42,382 nt of DNA from Citrobacter freundii (GTDB lineage Bacteria > Pseudomonadota > Gammaproteobacteria > Enterobacterales > Enterobacteriaceae): positions 1 to 42,382 of the forward strand of contig NZ_JAALBX010000022.1 in assembly GCF_011077955.1 (NCBI RefSeq), given 5' to 3'. The first letter of the stretch is position 1. Every line of letters begins with the position of its first letter. The position numbers and the translations under genes were made by a program. Below, one piece after another: positions 25,121 through 33,981 of this stretch. The notes below the pieces were generated by a model that was given only the letters and a program-made list of their open reading frames with translations, had not been told where the DNA came from and did not search any database.

Positions 25121-25737
25121 TTAGCCTCCTTGAGCAGTTGCCTGGCGGTAACAGCGCATTCACCGCTTTGTGCCACCTTTTCCAGCGCTTGTTTGAGCGG
25201 GAGGCTGCCGCGTATAACGTCATAATGTCCGGGACAGGTGACAACCAGAGCGGGAACAGTTGTGATGTGGTATTCGGTGTAAAGCGTGGGGTCAATCTGT
25301 ACCCCGATATTCCTGTCCTCTTTGGCCAGTTCAAACATGGCCGACGCGGTCTGCCGAATATCGTTATTCACCAGTCCGCGTAACGTCGCCGGTATGCCAT
25401 AGCGGTTAGCGTCTTTCAACATTGGTAACAACCCTTCGCGTGGGAGTCCAAGGCTCACGAAGTACACCGCCGGAAAGGTTCGTTTCTGCCCTTCCTCACG
25501 CTCTGCCTGTTGGCGGGATATACCGCCCTGGAGCCTGTCAACCAGGCTCTGTTGTTCCGCTGGAAGTTGTACTGACCGCCCTTGCAGTCTCATTTTGAAC
25601 GCCTCAAGCGCCTGCTGTTGCTGTTTCATCCAGTCCCTGTCGCTGGCTGACAAACCGACCTGTTCGCTGGCCAGCGAAACCGGCACATAAGACATCAGCA
25701 CGCTGATAAACAACGCGCAATGGAGGGTATTTTTCAT
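25117..25737 (-). CDS. trbC: Type-F pilin assembly protein TrbC
   Basis: The 206-residue periplasmic protein (F TrbC 212) has a signal peptide ending near PVSLAS and a helical, Gln-rich segment (30-85). The C-terminal domain includes FPAVYFVSLGLPREGLLPML and TVPALVVTCPGHYD, the thioredoxin-like fold typical of the family. It is needed for pilus assembly and interacts with TraW in F. Its ATG overlaps the stop of the downstream-lying traN frame region as ATGA, and traU ends 9 bases before its start. Confidence 0.94.
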   Translation of the reverse strand: MKNTLHCALFISVLMSYVPVSLASEQVGLSASDRDWMKQQQQALEAFKMRLQGRSVQLPAEQQSLVDRLQGGISRQQAEREEGQKRTFPAVYFVSLGLPREGLLPMLKDANRYGIPATLRGLVNNDIRQTASAMFELAKEDRNIGVQIDPTLYTEYHITTVPALVVTCPGHYDVIRGSLPLKQALEKVAQSGECAVTARQLLKEAK

Positions 25738-25746
25738 GGGCTTCTC

Positions 25747-26733
25747 TCACGTATAGACGCAGTTGCGTTTGCGCCAGAGCAGATATCCGAAGTTCTTTTT
25801 GGATTGCGGGGAGTTATGTGGCGTGCCCCAGATCTGGGTGCTGGCTCCAAAAGCATGACAGCTGTTGGTTTCCGGATACATATTGACCATCTGGTACCGC
25901 CAGCGCTCTTTCGGCACGATAGGTGACGGGTACTGATAACAGACCGCAAAATCCGCGCCCACGGTATTCATCACCAGTCCTTCCCGGTGCAGCTTGAAGG
26001 CCATACGCTCACTGACCAGAAGCGAGGATTCCAGAGGGGAAAATTCTCCGCTGGTAAACCCGGTAAAGGGATACATGCTGCCCTGGCTGCCGGCGCACCA
26101 GAACAGTGGCGACAATGGCACACCGGCTGTACTCGCCACCGCATCCGCTGCACAGGCGGCCTGGGCGACAAGGTTGCCAAACAGGGAAGCTTCGGGGTTT
26201 ATCATCATCGACAGGGTACTGTCGTTCCAGAGCGGGTCGACTTCAGACATATAGGCAATGTCCATATCTCCACCCTGGAAGCAGCCGGTGCTGGTCATGA
26301 TACTGAGCCAGGAAATCAGCGGATATTTGTACCAGTGAACGTGATAGAACGCACCGGCTGCAGGACGGTCACTCTGTCCGGCAGTGCCGGTACCCGTGCG
26401 CCCGAGATTGATTTTAAAACCGCCCATGTTCACCATCACGCCTGGCTCACGGGTCACATCGGTCATCGCTGTGGGCTCCCAGTACCCGATGGCCAGTCCC
26501 ATGCGGTATAACACGCCATAAGAGCATATCTGGATGGGAGACGCAGGGTTACTGGTGTCCGGCTGTGGCCCCGAGGCCAGTTTTACACTGCCCACTGACA
26601 TCGGAAACAGGCACTTCCAGCACACATCGGATATGGGATTAACCCAGCGGCCGTCACCGGCATTCGTGGACGCCGCTGAAACCGCGACGGGCGTGCAGAG
26701 GAGCAGGACCAGTAACCAGCCATACCCTTTCAT
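25747..26733 (-). CDS. traU: Conjugal DNA transfer protein TraU
   Basis: This 328-residue periplasmic protein (F TraU 330) has signal peptide MKGYGWLLVLLLCTPVAVSA. About ten cysteines follow in the mature part, including CWKC near residue 38 and the last in RNCVYT at the C-terminus. TraU acts mainly in DNA transfer and in pilus assembly, and is one of the proteins thought to need TrbB/DsbC for disulfide formation. ATG 26733 is preferred to an earlier in-frame codon at 26757 because it gives a standard signal peptide. It overlaps the small upstream gene by 4 bp. Confidence 0.96.
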   Translation of the reverse strand: MKGYGWLLVLLLCTPVAVSAASTNAGDGRWVNPISDVCWKCLFPMSVGSVKLASGPQPDTSNPASPIQICSYGVLYRMGLAIGYWEPTAMTDVTREPGVMVNMGGFKINLGRTGTGTAGQSDRPAAGAFYHVHWYKYPLISWLSIMTSTGCFQGGDMDIAYMSEVDPLWNDSTLSMMINPEASLFGNLVAQAACAADAVASTAGVPLSPLFWCAGSQGSMYPFTGFTSGEFSPLESSLLVSERMAFKLHREGLVMNTVGADFAVCYQYPSPIVPKERWRYQMVNMYPETNSCHAFGASTQIWGTPHNSPQSKKNFGYLLWRKRNCVYT

Positions 26734-27056
26734 TTTACCTCCCGCAACCAGACACACACCGGCCCATCTTCGGTATCGTGGACAGACCCGATAAACCAGC
26801 CTTCGCCTGCCGGCGTGGACGGTTGCCAGTCGCTGATGTCGCAGTTTCCTGCAGCCCAGCCCTCAATAACCTGTGGTGATGCGTCGTTTTCCATCCAGCA
26901 AAGTGAACAGGTCAGCTTGTGCCGGTGTAACCAGTCATCAAACCCGCCGCTGACGCTGATACTGTCCTGAGGAGGAGAATAATAATGTGGGTGGGTCCAG
27001 AAGCCGTCAGGATCACGAACGACCGTCACCGGCCCGATATGTTCAGGAAGAGTCAT
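26730..27056 (-). CDS. Small conserved-looking protein of unknown function between traW and traU
   Basis: The 108-residue acidic protein has no signal peptide or membrane segment. A C-L-C pair (TCSLCWMEND) and the tail GWFIGSVHDTEDGPVCVWLR suggest a compact beta-rich domain, but I do not recognise the family. ATG 27056 has GGAG about 9 bases upstream; a longer GTG start at 27083 lacks a ribosome site. Its stop overlaps the traU ATG (ATGA), so it is co-translated with the tra operon. No counterpart exists in F. Confidence 0.7.
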   Translation of the reverse strand: MTLPEHIGPVTVVRDPDGFWTHPHYYSPPQDSISVSGGFDDWLHRHKLTCSLCWMENDASPQVIEGWAAGNCDISDWQPSTPAGEGWFIGSVHDTEDGPVCVWLREVK

Positions 27057-27119
27057 GGATGCTGTCTCCGGGAGCGCCGTCACCGCCGGGCTGGCGGAAG
27101 GGCTAAATAAAAGAAGGGG

Positions 27120-27341
27120 TTAATGATTTTTGCCGCTGGCTGCGGCTTTCATGATGATGGCGAGCTGCTGTTCCCTGTCCATTTCATACAGGGCAAGAAT
27201 GGCACCCCGCAGCACCGCAGACGGGCGGTACAGTGGATTACTGTTAAGGATCTCGTTCAGCTGTCTGGCCGAACCTTCATCGTGACGTACTGACGAGATG
27301 ATGACATTCCGGCCCTTTTCGCTTTCAGGGTCTTGTTTCAT
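27120..27341 (-). CDS. Small putative ribbon-helix-helix protein
   Basis: The 73-residue protein reads NVIISSVRHDEGSARQLNEI followed by YRPSAVLRGAILALYEM. This strand-helix-turn-helix pattern is what an Arc/MetJ-type ribbon-helix-helix domain would give, so it may bind DNA. ATG 27341 has AAGG about 8 bases upstream. The 63 bases to the next gene are non-coding. It is not part of the F operon; a regulatory role is a guess. Confidence 0.6.
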   Translation of the reverse strand: MKQDPESEKGRNVIISSVRHDEGSARQLNEILNSNPLYRPSAVLRGAILALYEMDREQQLAIIMKAAASGKNH

Positions 27342-27444
27342 GGCGTTACCTTGTCGGGGTTGATCGAAAACCGGCAGCACGTTCAGGCTGAGGCGGAGCG
27401 CAACGCAGTGAGCACCGAACATCCTGAACGGGGTGGCGGTTGGG

Positions 27445-28014
27445 TCAGTGGGAGGCAGAGGCGGGTGACATAGCCGGTGATGGCGCATATCGCGTAACGT
27501 ACCAGCCCTGCAGCTCGCATCCACGTAATAAGCAGGCCAGCCACTGTGCCGAATAGCCGTTCCGGCTGCACTCATCGGCCGCCGCCTCCATCTCGCTTTC
27601 AGGTCTCATCGGCGTCAGGAATCGCTCGCGGGCAAGGAACACTTCTCTGGCGACCCGGTTCCGGCAGGTATCAGATAACATCACACTCATTTTGCGGGTT
27701 CGTGTCAGCGAATACCCCTCTGCAGTCAGCGTTTTTTCAAGCTCGGCCAGGACATACTGGTACATATCGGTGTTGGCGTACCGCCAGACGGCACCGGCAT
27801 GCTCCACGCTGGCAAACTTAGCGGGTACATCCCGGCGAGCTGCCACCTCCACAGCCCGACGACGAACACGCATTTCACGCATCAGTTGCAACGCCAGCCA
27901 GGCGCCCAGCACAAGGGATACCATCACCACGCCGATCAGATTTTCCCCTTCACGTACGCAGGTCATAAACGCCTGCAGCGAGTCGGCAGGTATAAAGCAG
28001 TCCGTCAGCGCCAT
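27445..28014 (-). CDS. Single-pass membrane protein of unknown function in the tra operon
   Basis: The 189-residue protein has one clear membrane segment (about 25-45, LIGVVMVSLVLGAWLALQLM), a basic stop-transfer sequence MREMRVRRR and a soluble domain of about 140 residues with several cysteines. I do not recognise the soluble domain. ATG 28014 has GGAG 8 bases upstream. It overlaps the end of the upstream small gene by 10 bp, which suggests translational coupling. Confidence 0.65.
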   Translation of the reverse strand: MALTDCFIPADSLQAFMTCVREGENLIGVVMVSLVLGAWLALQLMREMRVRRRAVEVAARRDVPAKFASVEHAGAVWRYANTDMYQYVLAELEKTLTAEGYSLTRTRKMSVMLSDTCRNRVAREVFLARERFLTPMRPESEMEAAADECSRNGYSAQWLACLLRGCELQGWYVTRYAPSPAMSPASASH

Positions 28015-28298
28015 GACCCTATCTCCACCATTTTTTTGCGGATCAGTCCAACCAGGTACTGCGGGAAACGCTCGTCCCTTTCTTCCGGTTCGACCAGTTC
28101 CATGCCGTTCGACTGAAGCCACATCCACCACGCCTTAACGGCAAAGACATTGCTCCAGGATTCGATTTCGGGGTAGAGCGTTTTAAGGCGCTCTGCGGTC
28201 CCGGCACGGGTGATTTTGTTACTGATTGTTCTTTGTTTCTCTTCCGCAACGGCCTTACGCAGTTCCGGAAACAAATCGCCTAACGTGGTGGTAGTCAT
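28005..28298 (-). CDS. Small soluble protein of unknown function after traW
   Basis: The 97-residue protein is helical and charged, with the Trp-rich stretch SWSNVFAVKAWWMWLQSNGM near residues 47-66. No known domain is recognised. AAGGAG stands 6-7 bases before ATG 28298, and the start overlaps the traW stop by 4 bp, so it is tightly built into the operon. Plasmid fertility or assembly functions are possible but not shown. Confidence 0.68.
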   Translation of the reverse strand: MTTTTLGDLFPELRKAVAEEKQRTISNKITRAGTAERLKTLYPEIESWSNVFAVKAWWMWLQSNGMELVEPEERDERFPQYLVGLIRKKMVEIGSWR

Positions 28299-28930
28299 TT
28301 TTTCGCTCCTTCCATCGGGATCTCTTCCACTTTCAGTACACGGCCATCCCGGGTGACACGCGCGGGGATATGCTGAAATCCGAACTTACGGGTCAGAATG
28401 CCGGACTGGTCGAAGTAAATACGCTCATCCAGCCTCTCACTGGTTTCCCGGATGTTGCCGTTCACCAGAATCACCTTGTGCGTGGTCCCGCCTGCAATCT
28501 GCTGCCGGAGCCACGCCACCTGATCCCTGTTATCGCCATCAATGAAATACAGCACCTGGTCATACGCCACCTTATCAAGTGGGTTCACCTGGTCCCCCCG
28601 ACGCGCAATGATGTTTCCCTGCATGTCAGTGATGGTTTCATTAACGGTAAAGGTGGGATCAAAAGGGAATGTCCGGTATGTGGTGGCTGCCGTCAGGCCT
28701 TTCACCGGCGCGGGTCGCACCGCATTTCGCTTCACCCGCTCAATCGCCTCTTCGCGAAGCCGGTCCAGCTCGCCGGACTGCTCCATTCCTTTCAGACGGT
28801 CCTGGATAAAGACCAGCATGTCCTGTTCTGCCGGTTCAAACACATTGCCCCAGGTACCCAGGTCTTTTGCGCCGGAGCCTGCAGATAACGCCAGCAGAAG
28901 CAGGACAATCAGTTGCTTCTGTCTTCTCAC
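28295..28930 (-). CDS. traW: Conjugal pilus assembly protein TraW
   Basis: The 211-residue periplasmic protein (F TraW 210) has a signal peptide MRRQKQLIVLLLLALSAGSGA. The mature start KDLGTWGNVFEPAEQDML and the C-terminal segment GFQHIPARVTRDGRVLKVEEI are family-typical. It is required for pilus assembly and partners TrbC. It overlaps trbI upstream and a small non-F gene downstream, each by 4 bp; in F the next gene would be traU. Confidence 0.95.
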   Translation of the reverse strand: MRRQKQLIVLLLLALSAGSGAKDLGTWGNVFEPAEQDMLVFIQDRLKGMEQSGELDRLREEAIERVKRNAVRPAPVKGLTAATTYRTFPFDPTFTVNETITDMQGNIIARRGDQVNPLDKVAYDQVLYFIDGDNRDQVAWLRQQIAGGTTHKVILVNGNIRETSERLDERIYFDQSGILTRKFGFQHIPARVTRDGRVLKVEEIPMEGAKK

Positions 28931-29340
28931 TGTCCCTCCTGCATACGCCGGGCAATGTCCGCACGGATTTCCTGTGTGATATCCGTCTGCTCGCTGATAA
29001 CGGCCGGTTTGACCAGCAGAATGGCGTTATGGCTGGACTGCCAGTCTCCCAGACTGTCGGTCAGTGCAGTGTTAAACCGGCGGGTCAGTCGCTGCGCCTT
29101 TTCCTCATCGAGGCTCTGGCGTGCAGACTGCTCTTTAAAGAGATCAATGGTGCCCTTCATGTCGAACACCACGATTTCTGGTGTGGTGACTTTCAGGTAG
29201 CCCCACCCTGCCATGGTCATGACCAGTTGCGAGACCAGTATAAAGGTAGCCATTCTCACACCACGGGCGGACAACAGGCGCGACGTCGTTGCACTTCCGC
29301 GGGCGGCCTCGTCATGCGGTTTTATGTTTTCATCACTCAT
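28927..29340 (-). CDS. trbI: Inner-membrane pilus protein TrbI
   Basis: The 137-residue protein (F TrbI 128) has a cytoplasmic N-terminus, one membrane segment (about 32-50, ATFILVSQLVMTMAGWGYL) and a periplasmic helical domain with the TVxxFDMKGT-like stretch. In F it influences pilus retraction. ATG 29340 overlaps the traC stop as ATGA; an upstream in-frame start would add five residues without better support. Confidence 0.92.
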   Translation of the reverse strand: MSDENIKPHDEAARGSATTSRLLSARGVRMATFILVSQLVMTMAGWGYLKVTTPEIVVFDMKGTIDLFKEQSARQSLDEEKAQRLTRRFNTALTDSLGDWQSSHNAILLVKPAVISEQTDITQEIRADIARRMQEGQ

Positions 29341-31937
29341 GCGGCTTTCACCCATTCTTCAAGTTCCCGGAGTTCATCACCGTATTTCTTCTCTGCCAGC
29401 AGGTAGGCGGCTTCTTCAGCGGATGCGCCCGTCTTCTGGGCGTTCTGCATATAAGAGAAGTCCTCACCCCGAGAACTGAACATCGCGCGGGTCACCGGGT
29501 CGACAAACAGACGGTGGAAGGAGCTGTATTCACCGGCGCTGATGAGCAGGGAGCTGTAACCCGTAAGAAGCGCCGGCTGAAAGCCCCGGATAACTTCCTT
29601 CTCCATATCAGTGAACTGATCCGGGTTTTCGGTCAGGTATTTCTTGAAGGCTTTCGCGTCCTGCAGCAGGGTGATTTTGGTGGAACTGTTATTCCACGCC
29701 GCCTCCGCTTCCTTACCGGCACTGAAGTCCTTGATACCCTGAGTGATGGTGATAAAGGCTCCCCGGTGACGACGAACGGTGCGGTAGCCCGTCTCGATGA
29801 AGCGTGCCGCGTGGGGGTTGGAGCCACCCAGCAGTCGCCAGGCTTCATCGATGATGCAGACTTTTTTCAGATCACGCGGGCTGTGGTACATCTTTTCCTG
29901 TATCGCCAGGATCAGTGAGAACAGAATGGCCGACAACAGTTTTGGCTTATCCTCCAGACTCAACAGCTCCAGGACAGCGAAGCGGGTTTCGCCATCAAGT
30001 GTGGGGCTGTCTGCGTTAAAGTATTCGCCGTCCGGGCCCCAGGTGCAGTAGGTTTCCAGCAACATGGCCAGCTCGGCCAGACGCGCGATGATGGTCGGCT
30101 TGTCGGCAAAGGTCCGGTTGACGTCCTCACAGGTCAGGTAGTGATGGACATCATCGATGCGGGCGTGGTGCTGTTTTTTATCCCACGCATCCACAACCGC
30201 TTTTTGCAGGATAGCCTCGCAGACCGCATCAAGCGGCTGCGTGGGGCTGGCGAGCACGGTAAGCAGACGCACAATCCCCTCAGCTGAGTGCTTCATGTCT
30301 TTCACGTTGGCAAACGGGTTAAAGCGCAGCTTCGCGCCGTCGAGATAGACACCGCCTGCCTGGTGGCAGTAGTTTTTATAGCTGTCGCCCATATCGATTA
30401 CCCAGGCATACCCGCCGGCATTGAGCACGTCGCGTAAAATACCCTGCGTAAGAAAGGATTTACCTGCACCCGATGTGCCGGTAACGGCGATATTGAAGTT
30501 GGTGCTGCCGTTCTCCTCCCCGAACATATCAAAGAAGGCCACCTGATTGCGGTACGTCGGCAGCGGCATTCCGACGTTGGAAAGCTGCCGTTCGGCCACA
30601 ACCGGCATCAGGCTGACGGCATTCCAGGATTTGGCGCGCAGCGTGGCGCCCGTCACCTTCAGGTCTTCCCACATGCCTTCCTGCATCACAAACGGGAAAC
30701 CCGCCAGCCAGTTGCGCATTTGCTGATAATGCACGGTCACCATTTCGAGTTCGTTTTTACGGAACACGTTGACGGCAGCCAGCTCGCATTCCTGCGATGC
30801 CATGGTGTTGTCCGGCGTAAACAGGGTCAGGTTGAAGTAGGTGCTGCACAGCGCAATCTCATTGCTGTGCAGCTGCTCACGGGTGCGCCGCCACTCCTCC
30901 GCCGCCTTTTTGGTTCCCGGAAACAAAGCCGCATAGGCAGAGTTGGCTTTTTTGGACAGGTCCTGGTCCTTGCGGAACGCCTCACTCTGACTTTTGGTTT
31001 GTTCCTCCAGTTCCGTGGTCCAGGTCAGCATAAACGGGCAGGGGATCCCCAGATCCGGAAAGCGCAGATTCTGTAAATTGTCGGCTCCCTGCCACAGCGC
31101 AAAGCGCCTGGGGTTTTTACTGAGCTGCATGTTCACGATGCGGCACGCCGACGCCGGAAGACGGGTTCCGTTAGCATCAATCGACTCGGGCAGCTCCACA
31201 CGGATGTGAGAGGGCGACACTCGCAAATCGATGGCCGGATCAACCACCTGGCGGTTGAGCTTTTCATCCTCGTTATAATCGCCGGAGGACATCATTACCT
31301 GCTCATGGCGGTAATTCATCAGCTCACGCATCACCGACAGAAAGGCGTTAACGTCAGTATTCATGCAGTCGATACGGGCCGCGCCCAGTGAAACGCGGAT
31401 GGTGTTACGTATCTGCACCAGGTCATCCATCACCTGCTGGGTCACACGCTTAACCGGTTTGCCGTAGACCAGAAAGATGCGGTAATTACGCAGATACAGT
31501 GGATAGTCGCGCTCGTTAGCCAGTCCGTGTAAGGCTGAGCGCTGCCAGAATGCCCGGGTAATTTTATTCAGGTGATCGGCCATCTGACCTTTCCACATAT
31601 CCGTACTGACCCCCCCTGCAATGCGCTCACCGACACATTTACTGGCGGTCAGAATGACGGTGACCGGGGTTTTACGGGGCAGTTTCTTGCGCAGCATGTC
31701 ATCAAGCGCCGCCATCACCTGGTCGTTGGCACCGGGCAACGGGGCGGCTTCCAGAATGAAGCCCACGGTGCCGGCATTCACAAACAGCTCACTGGTCTCG
31801 TCGTAATAGCGGTAAGGCAGTGACGCAACCAGGGAAGGATAGTCCCATGTCTGGGACAGGTTGTTACGCGCAGTGGCTGCACCATCGGCCTCTTTGCCGT
31901 TTTTCATCATATCGATCAGACTGTCAAAAACGGTCAT
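29337..31937 (-). CDS. traC: Type IV secretion ATPase TraC
   Basis: The 866-residue VirB4-family ATPase (F TraC 875) energises pilus assembly at the inner face of the membrane. Walker A VTGTSGAGKSF lies near residues 482-492 and Walker B VCIIDEAW near 685; a further family motif GGSNPHAARFIETGYRTVRR follows. The N-terminal half (about 30-280) is the VirB4 N-domain. Its start lies at the traV stop, and its end overlaps trbI. Confidence 0.97.
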   Translation of the reverse strand: MTVFDSLIDMMKNGKEADGAATARNNLSQTWDYPSLVASLPYRYYDETSELFVNAGTVGFILEAAPLPGANDQVMAALDDMLRKKLPRKTPVTVILTASKCVGERIAGGVSTDMWKGQMADHLNKITRAFWQRSALHGLANERDYPLYLRNYRIFLVYGKPVKRVTQQVMDDLVQIRNTIRVSLGAARIDCMNTDVNAFLSVMRELMNYRHEQVMMSSGDYNEDEKLNRQVVDPAIDLRVSPSHIRVELPESIDANGTRLPASACRIVNMQLSKNPRRFALWQGADNLQNLRFPDLGIPCPFMLTWTTELEEQTKSQSEAFRKDQDLSKKANSAYAALFPGTKKAAEEWRRTREQLHSNEIALCSTYFNLTLFTPDNTMASQECELAAVNVFRKNELEMVTVHYQQMRNWLAGFPFVMQEGMWEDLKVTGATLRAKSWNAVSLMPVVAERQLSNVGMPLPTYRNQVAFFDMFGEENGSTNFNIAVTGTSGAGKSFLTQGILRDVLNAGGYAWVIDMGDSYKNYCHQAGGVYLDGAKLRFNPFANVKDMKHSAEGIVRLLTVLASPTQPLDAVCEAILQKAVVDAWDKKQHHARIDDVHHYLTCEDVNRTFADKPTIIARLAELAMLLETYCTWGPDGEYFNADSPTLDGETRFAVLELLSLEDKPKLLSAILFSLILAIQEKMYHSPRDLKKVCIIDEAWRLLGGSNPHAARFIETGYRTVRRHRGAFITITQGIKDFSAGKEAEAAWNNSSTKITLLQDAKAFKKYLTENPDQFTDMEKEVIRGFQPALLTGYSSLLISAGEYSSFHRLFVDPVTRAMFSSRGEDFSYMQNAQKTGASAEEAAYLLAEKKYGDELRELEEWVKAA

Positions 31938-32491
31938 TACTCGTCTCCCTCACCGATTACCCGGTAGCTTTCATCCCAGTGAGATTTGTTTTTCACAAAC
32001 TCCACGACGGCGGGCTGATGGAAGTTGTCGTCCGTGTCCACCCAGGGCGCAATCCACAGACGCTGGGTCGCATCCGGAATACGCTGCACCGGTACGCGGC
32101 CTGCTGTGTTTACCGGCGTTAACGGCGTCACATGGCTCGTTGTGGCAGGCGGGGTCACCACTGAACCGGTCCCCGCAGGCACGGTGGCAAGCGGACGTGG
32201 CGCAATGGGTTTTGCTGACAGCGGTCCGGTTGCTGCGACGGAAACAGGACGCTGCGGATTAACGACAGGCGCTGTGTTACGCAGTGCCGGCAGGGTTTCA
32301 CCCGCAGGCTTTTTTGTGGCTTTCTGCGACGTCAGGTCGTCAAGGCTTTTGCCCTGAGCGGCAAGTTTATTGGCCTCGCCCGTGGTGAGGCACTGATCGG
32401 TCGCGGTTTTATTACAGTCGAAATCACCATTCATACCGGCGCAGCCGGTCAGCGCGCTGCACAGCAGTGCAGCACCCAATAGTTTGCTCAT
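31937..32491 (-). CDS. traV: Outer-membrane lipoprotein TraV (VirB7-like)
   Basis: This 184-residue lipoprotein (F TraV 171) has lipobox CSALTGC with the acylated cysteine at residue 17. Two further cysteines (FDCNK, DQCLT) are conserved in the family. A Pro/Thr/Val-rich middle (60-135) leads to a C-terminal segment beginning RLWIAPWVDTDDNFHQPAVV. TraV anchors TraK and TraB in the outer-membrane core complex. GGAG precedes ATG 32491 by 8 bases. In F, traP, trbD and trbG lie between traB and traV; here the gap is 86 bases. Confidence 0.95.
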   Translation of the reverse strand: MSKLLGAALLCSALTGCAGMNGDFDCNKTATDQCLTTGEANKLAAQGKSLDDLTSQKATKKPAGETLPALRNTAPVVNPQRPVSVAATGPLSAKPIAPRPLATVPAGTGSVVTPPATTSHVTPLTPVNTAGRVPVQRIPDATQRLWIAPWVDTDDNFHQPAVVEFVKNKSHWDESYRVIGEGDE

Positions 32492-32534
32492 GGGATAACT
32501 CCGGTTGGTTTAAGGGGGTTAACAGGGGCCGGGA

Positions 32535-32567
32535 CTAAGGCGTGTAGCTGACAGGGGCCGCTTTCAT
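32535..32567 (-). CDS. Possible 10-codon mini-ORF between traB and traV
   Basis: After the traB stop, GAGG followed by TGAAAAAT leads to an ATG at 32567 and the frame MKAAPVSYTP ending in TAG at 32535. The spacing is right for ribosome binding. It could be a translational relay between traB and traV, or a leftover of the genes found here in F. It is too short to judge on sequence alone. Confidence 0.3.
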   Translation of the reverse strand: MKAAPVSYTP

Positions 32568-32577
32568 ATTTTTCACC

Positions 32578-33981
32578 TCAGTTGATGGTGTCACCAAGTC
32601 GTAACTGGCTGGCCTGGCGGAGTACATCATCCGGGTTAAGATTTTCCACTGAGGAAGTGCCGGAAGATATCTGACTGGCGGGCTGTGCTGCCACCGCTCC
32701 CTGCGCGGCATTACCGGCCTGTTGCAGGGCTTCTCTGGCTTTTTCTTCTTCTGCATCCTCCAGGGTTTCAAGACGGAAGCCTTCCTGGAACACCACCGTC
32801 ACGCGGTTACCTGCACCGATATCAATCACAGGATGGTATTGTTCAGCACGCTTGATCCAGTACTGACTCAGTGTGTCAGCGGCCTTGTCAGCACCGCCAC
32901 CAATGCCCTGCTTAAACACATCGCTGGCACCAATACTGGCCGTTGCGCCAAGCCCCACTGCCGGTGTGGCGGCAGATTTGATGCCTTCACCAAATCCGGA
33001 CAACAACCCCGCCGCACCGGCATACCCAATAATTTTACCGTTACGCATCACCGGTTTGCCGCGAATACCGCCCTTGCCCTGGTAGCTGACATGACCATTA
33101 AACGCCATATCGATGTGCTTTCCGTTTTTGAGCACGCAACTGATAGACTTTGTCCGGACTTCGCCCCGCTCACTGGAGATGTCACCCCAGATTTCCCCCA
33201 CCACAAAGCACCCATCCGCGCTGTATTCCTTGTTATTGGGCATCTGGATATTACCCATAAGTCGAAACGTCACAGGGCGGGTGTTCTGCTGCCCGGTAAC
33301 GCTGGCGTTGGCATCGGCCCCCTCAATCATGATGGCGTCAGAGAAGGAGCCTGACGGGATCCAGGGTAGTTTCGTGGGTTTCTTCTTCAGCGTGTCGTAA
33401 CTGAAAGACGTGGTGGCCAGGCCACCTGTGATGCGCTGACCTGACCCCCCAGGATAGAACCCTGTACCCTGCCCCATATTCACTGCACCAGTGGCGGCCG
33501 GTGAGGAAGCAGGGGTCAGTGTGTATTCGGGTGGCCGGGCCTGACCGGCAGCAACCGGACCGGGCAGTGGTGTGCCGTTCGTGCCCGCAGGTGGTGTCTG
33601 CGGGCCCGTGGTCTGGTTGCCACCGGGGGCTTTCGACAGCTGCTCGGTCAGGAGCGCAATCTGATTGTCTTTGTCAGCGAGTTTTTGTTCAGTGGTGAGT
33701 TTGTTCTGGGTAACCTGTTGCGCCAGCACAGCAATCTGCTGTTCAAGTGCAGACGTTTTGGCCTGTTGCTGCGCCAGCGCGGAGTCATTGACCTGTTCGT
33801 TGAATGCGGCAGTGACAACGCCGGTCATATTAGGTGCGACAGCAGGAGGCGGATTTTTCTTTGCTTCCTGATGCTGTCCGTACCACATCACGCCACCGGC
33901 AAGTGCTGAACCGGCGGCGAGAACCCCTGCGAGAATGGTCAGCTGCCGGCGGCGCGTTTTCAGATTTTCATTCAGATTCAT
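32578..33981 (-). CDS. traB: Core-complex scaffold TraB (VirB10-like)
   Basis: The 467-residue protein (F TraB 475) spans the envelope. It has a short cytoplasmic N-terminus, one membrane segment (about 14-33, LTILAGVLAAGSALAGGVMW), a Gln-rich coiled coil (60-115), a Pro/Gly-rich linker (about 120-185) and a C-terminal VirB10-like beta domain (about 215-420). It connects the inner-membrane ATPases to the TraV/TraK outer ring. ATG 33981 overlaps the traK stop by 4 bp. Confidence 0.96.
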   Translation of the reverse strand: MNLNENLKTRRRQLTILAGVLAAGSALAGGVMWYGQHQEAKKNPPPAVAPNMTGVVTAAFNEQVNDSALAQQQAKTSALEQQIAVLAQQVTQNKLTTEQKLADKDNQIALLTEQLSKAPGGNQTTGPQTPPAGTNGTPLPGPVAAGQARPPEYTLTPASSPAATGAVNMGQGTGFYPGGSGQRITGGLATTSFSYDTLKKKPTKLPWIPSGSFSDAIMIEGADANASVTGQQNTRPVTFRLMGNIQMPNNKEYSADGCFVVGEIWGDISSERGEVRTKSISCVLKNGKHIDMAFNGHVSYQGKGGIRGKPVMRNGKIIGYAGAAGLLSGFGEGIKSAATPAVGLGATASIGASDVFKQGIGGGADKAADTLSQYWIKRAEQYHPVIDIGAGNRVTVVFQEGFRLETLEDAEEEKAREALQQAGNAAQGAVAAQPASQISSGTSSVENLNPDDVLRQASQLRLGDTIN

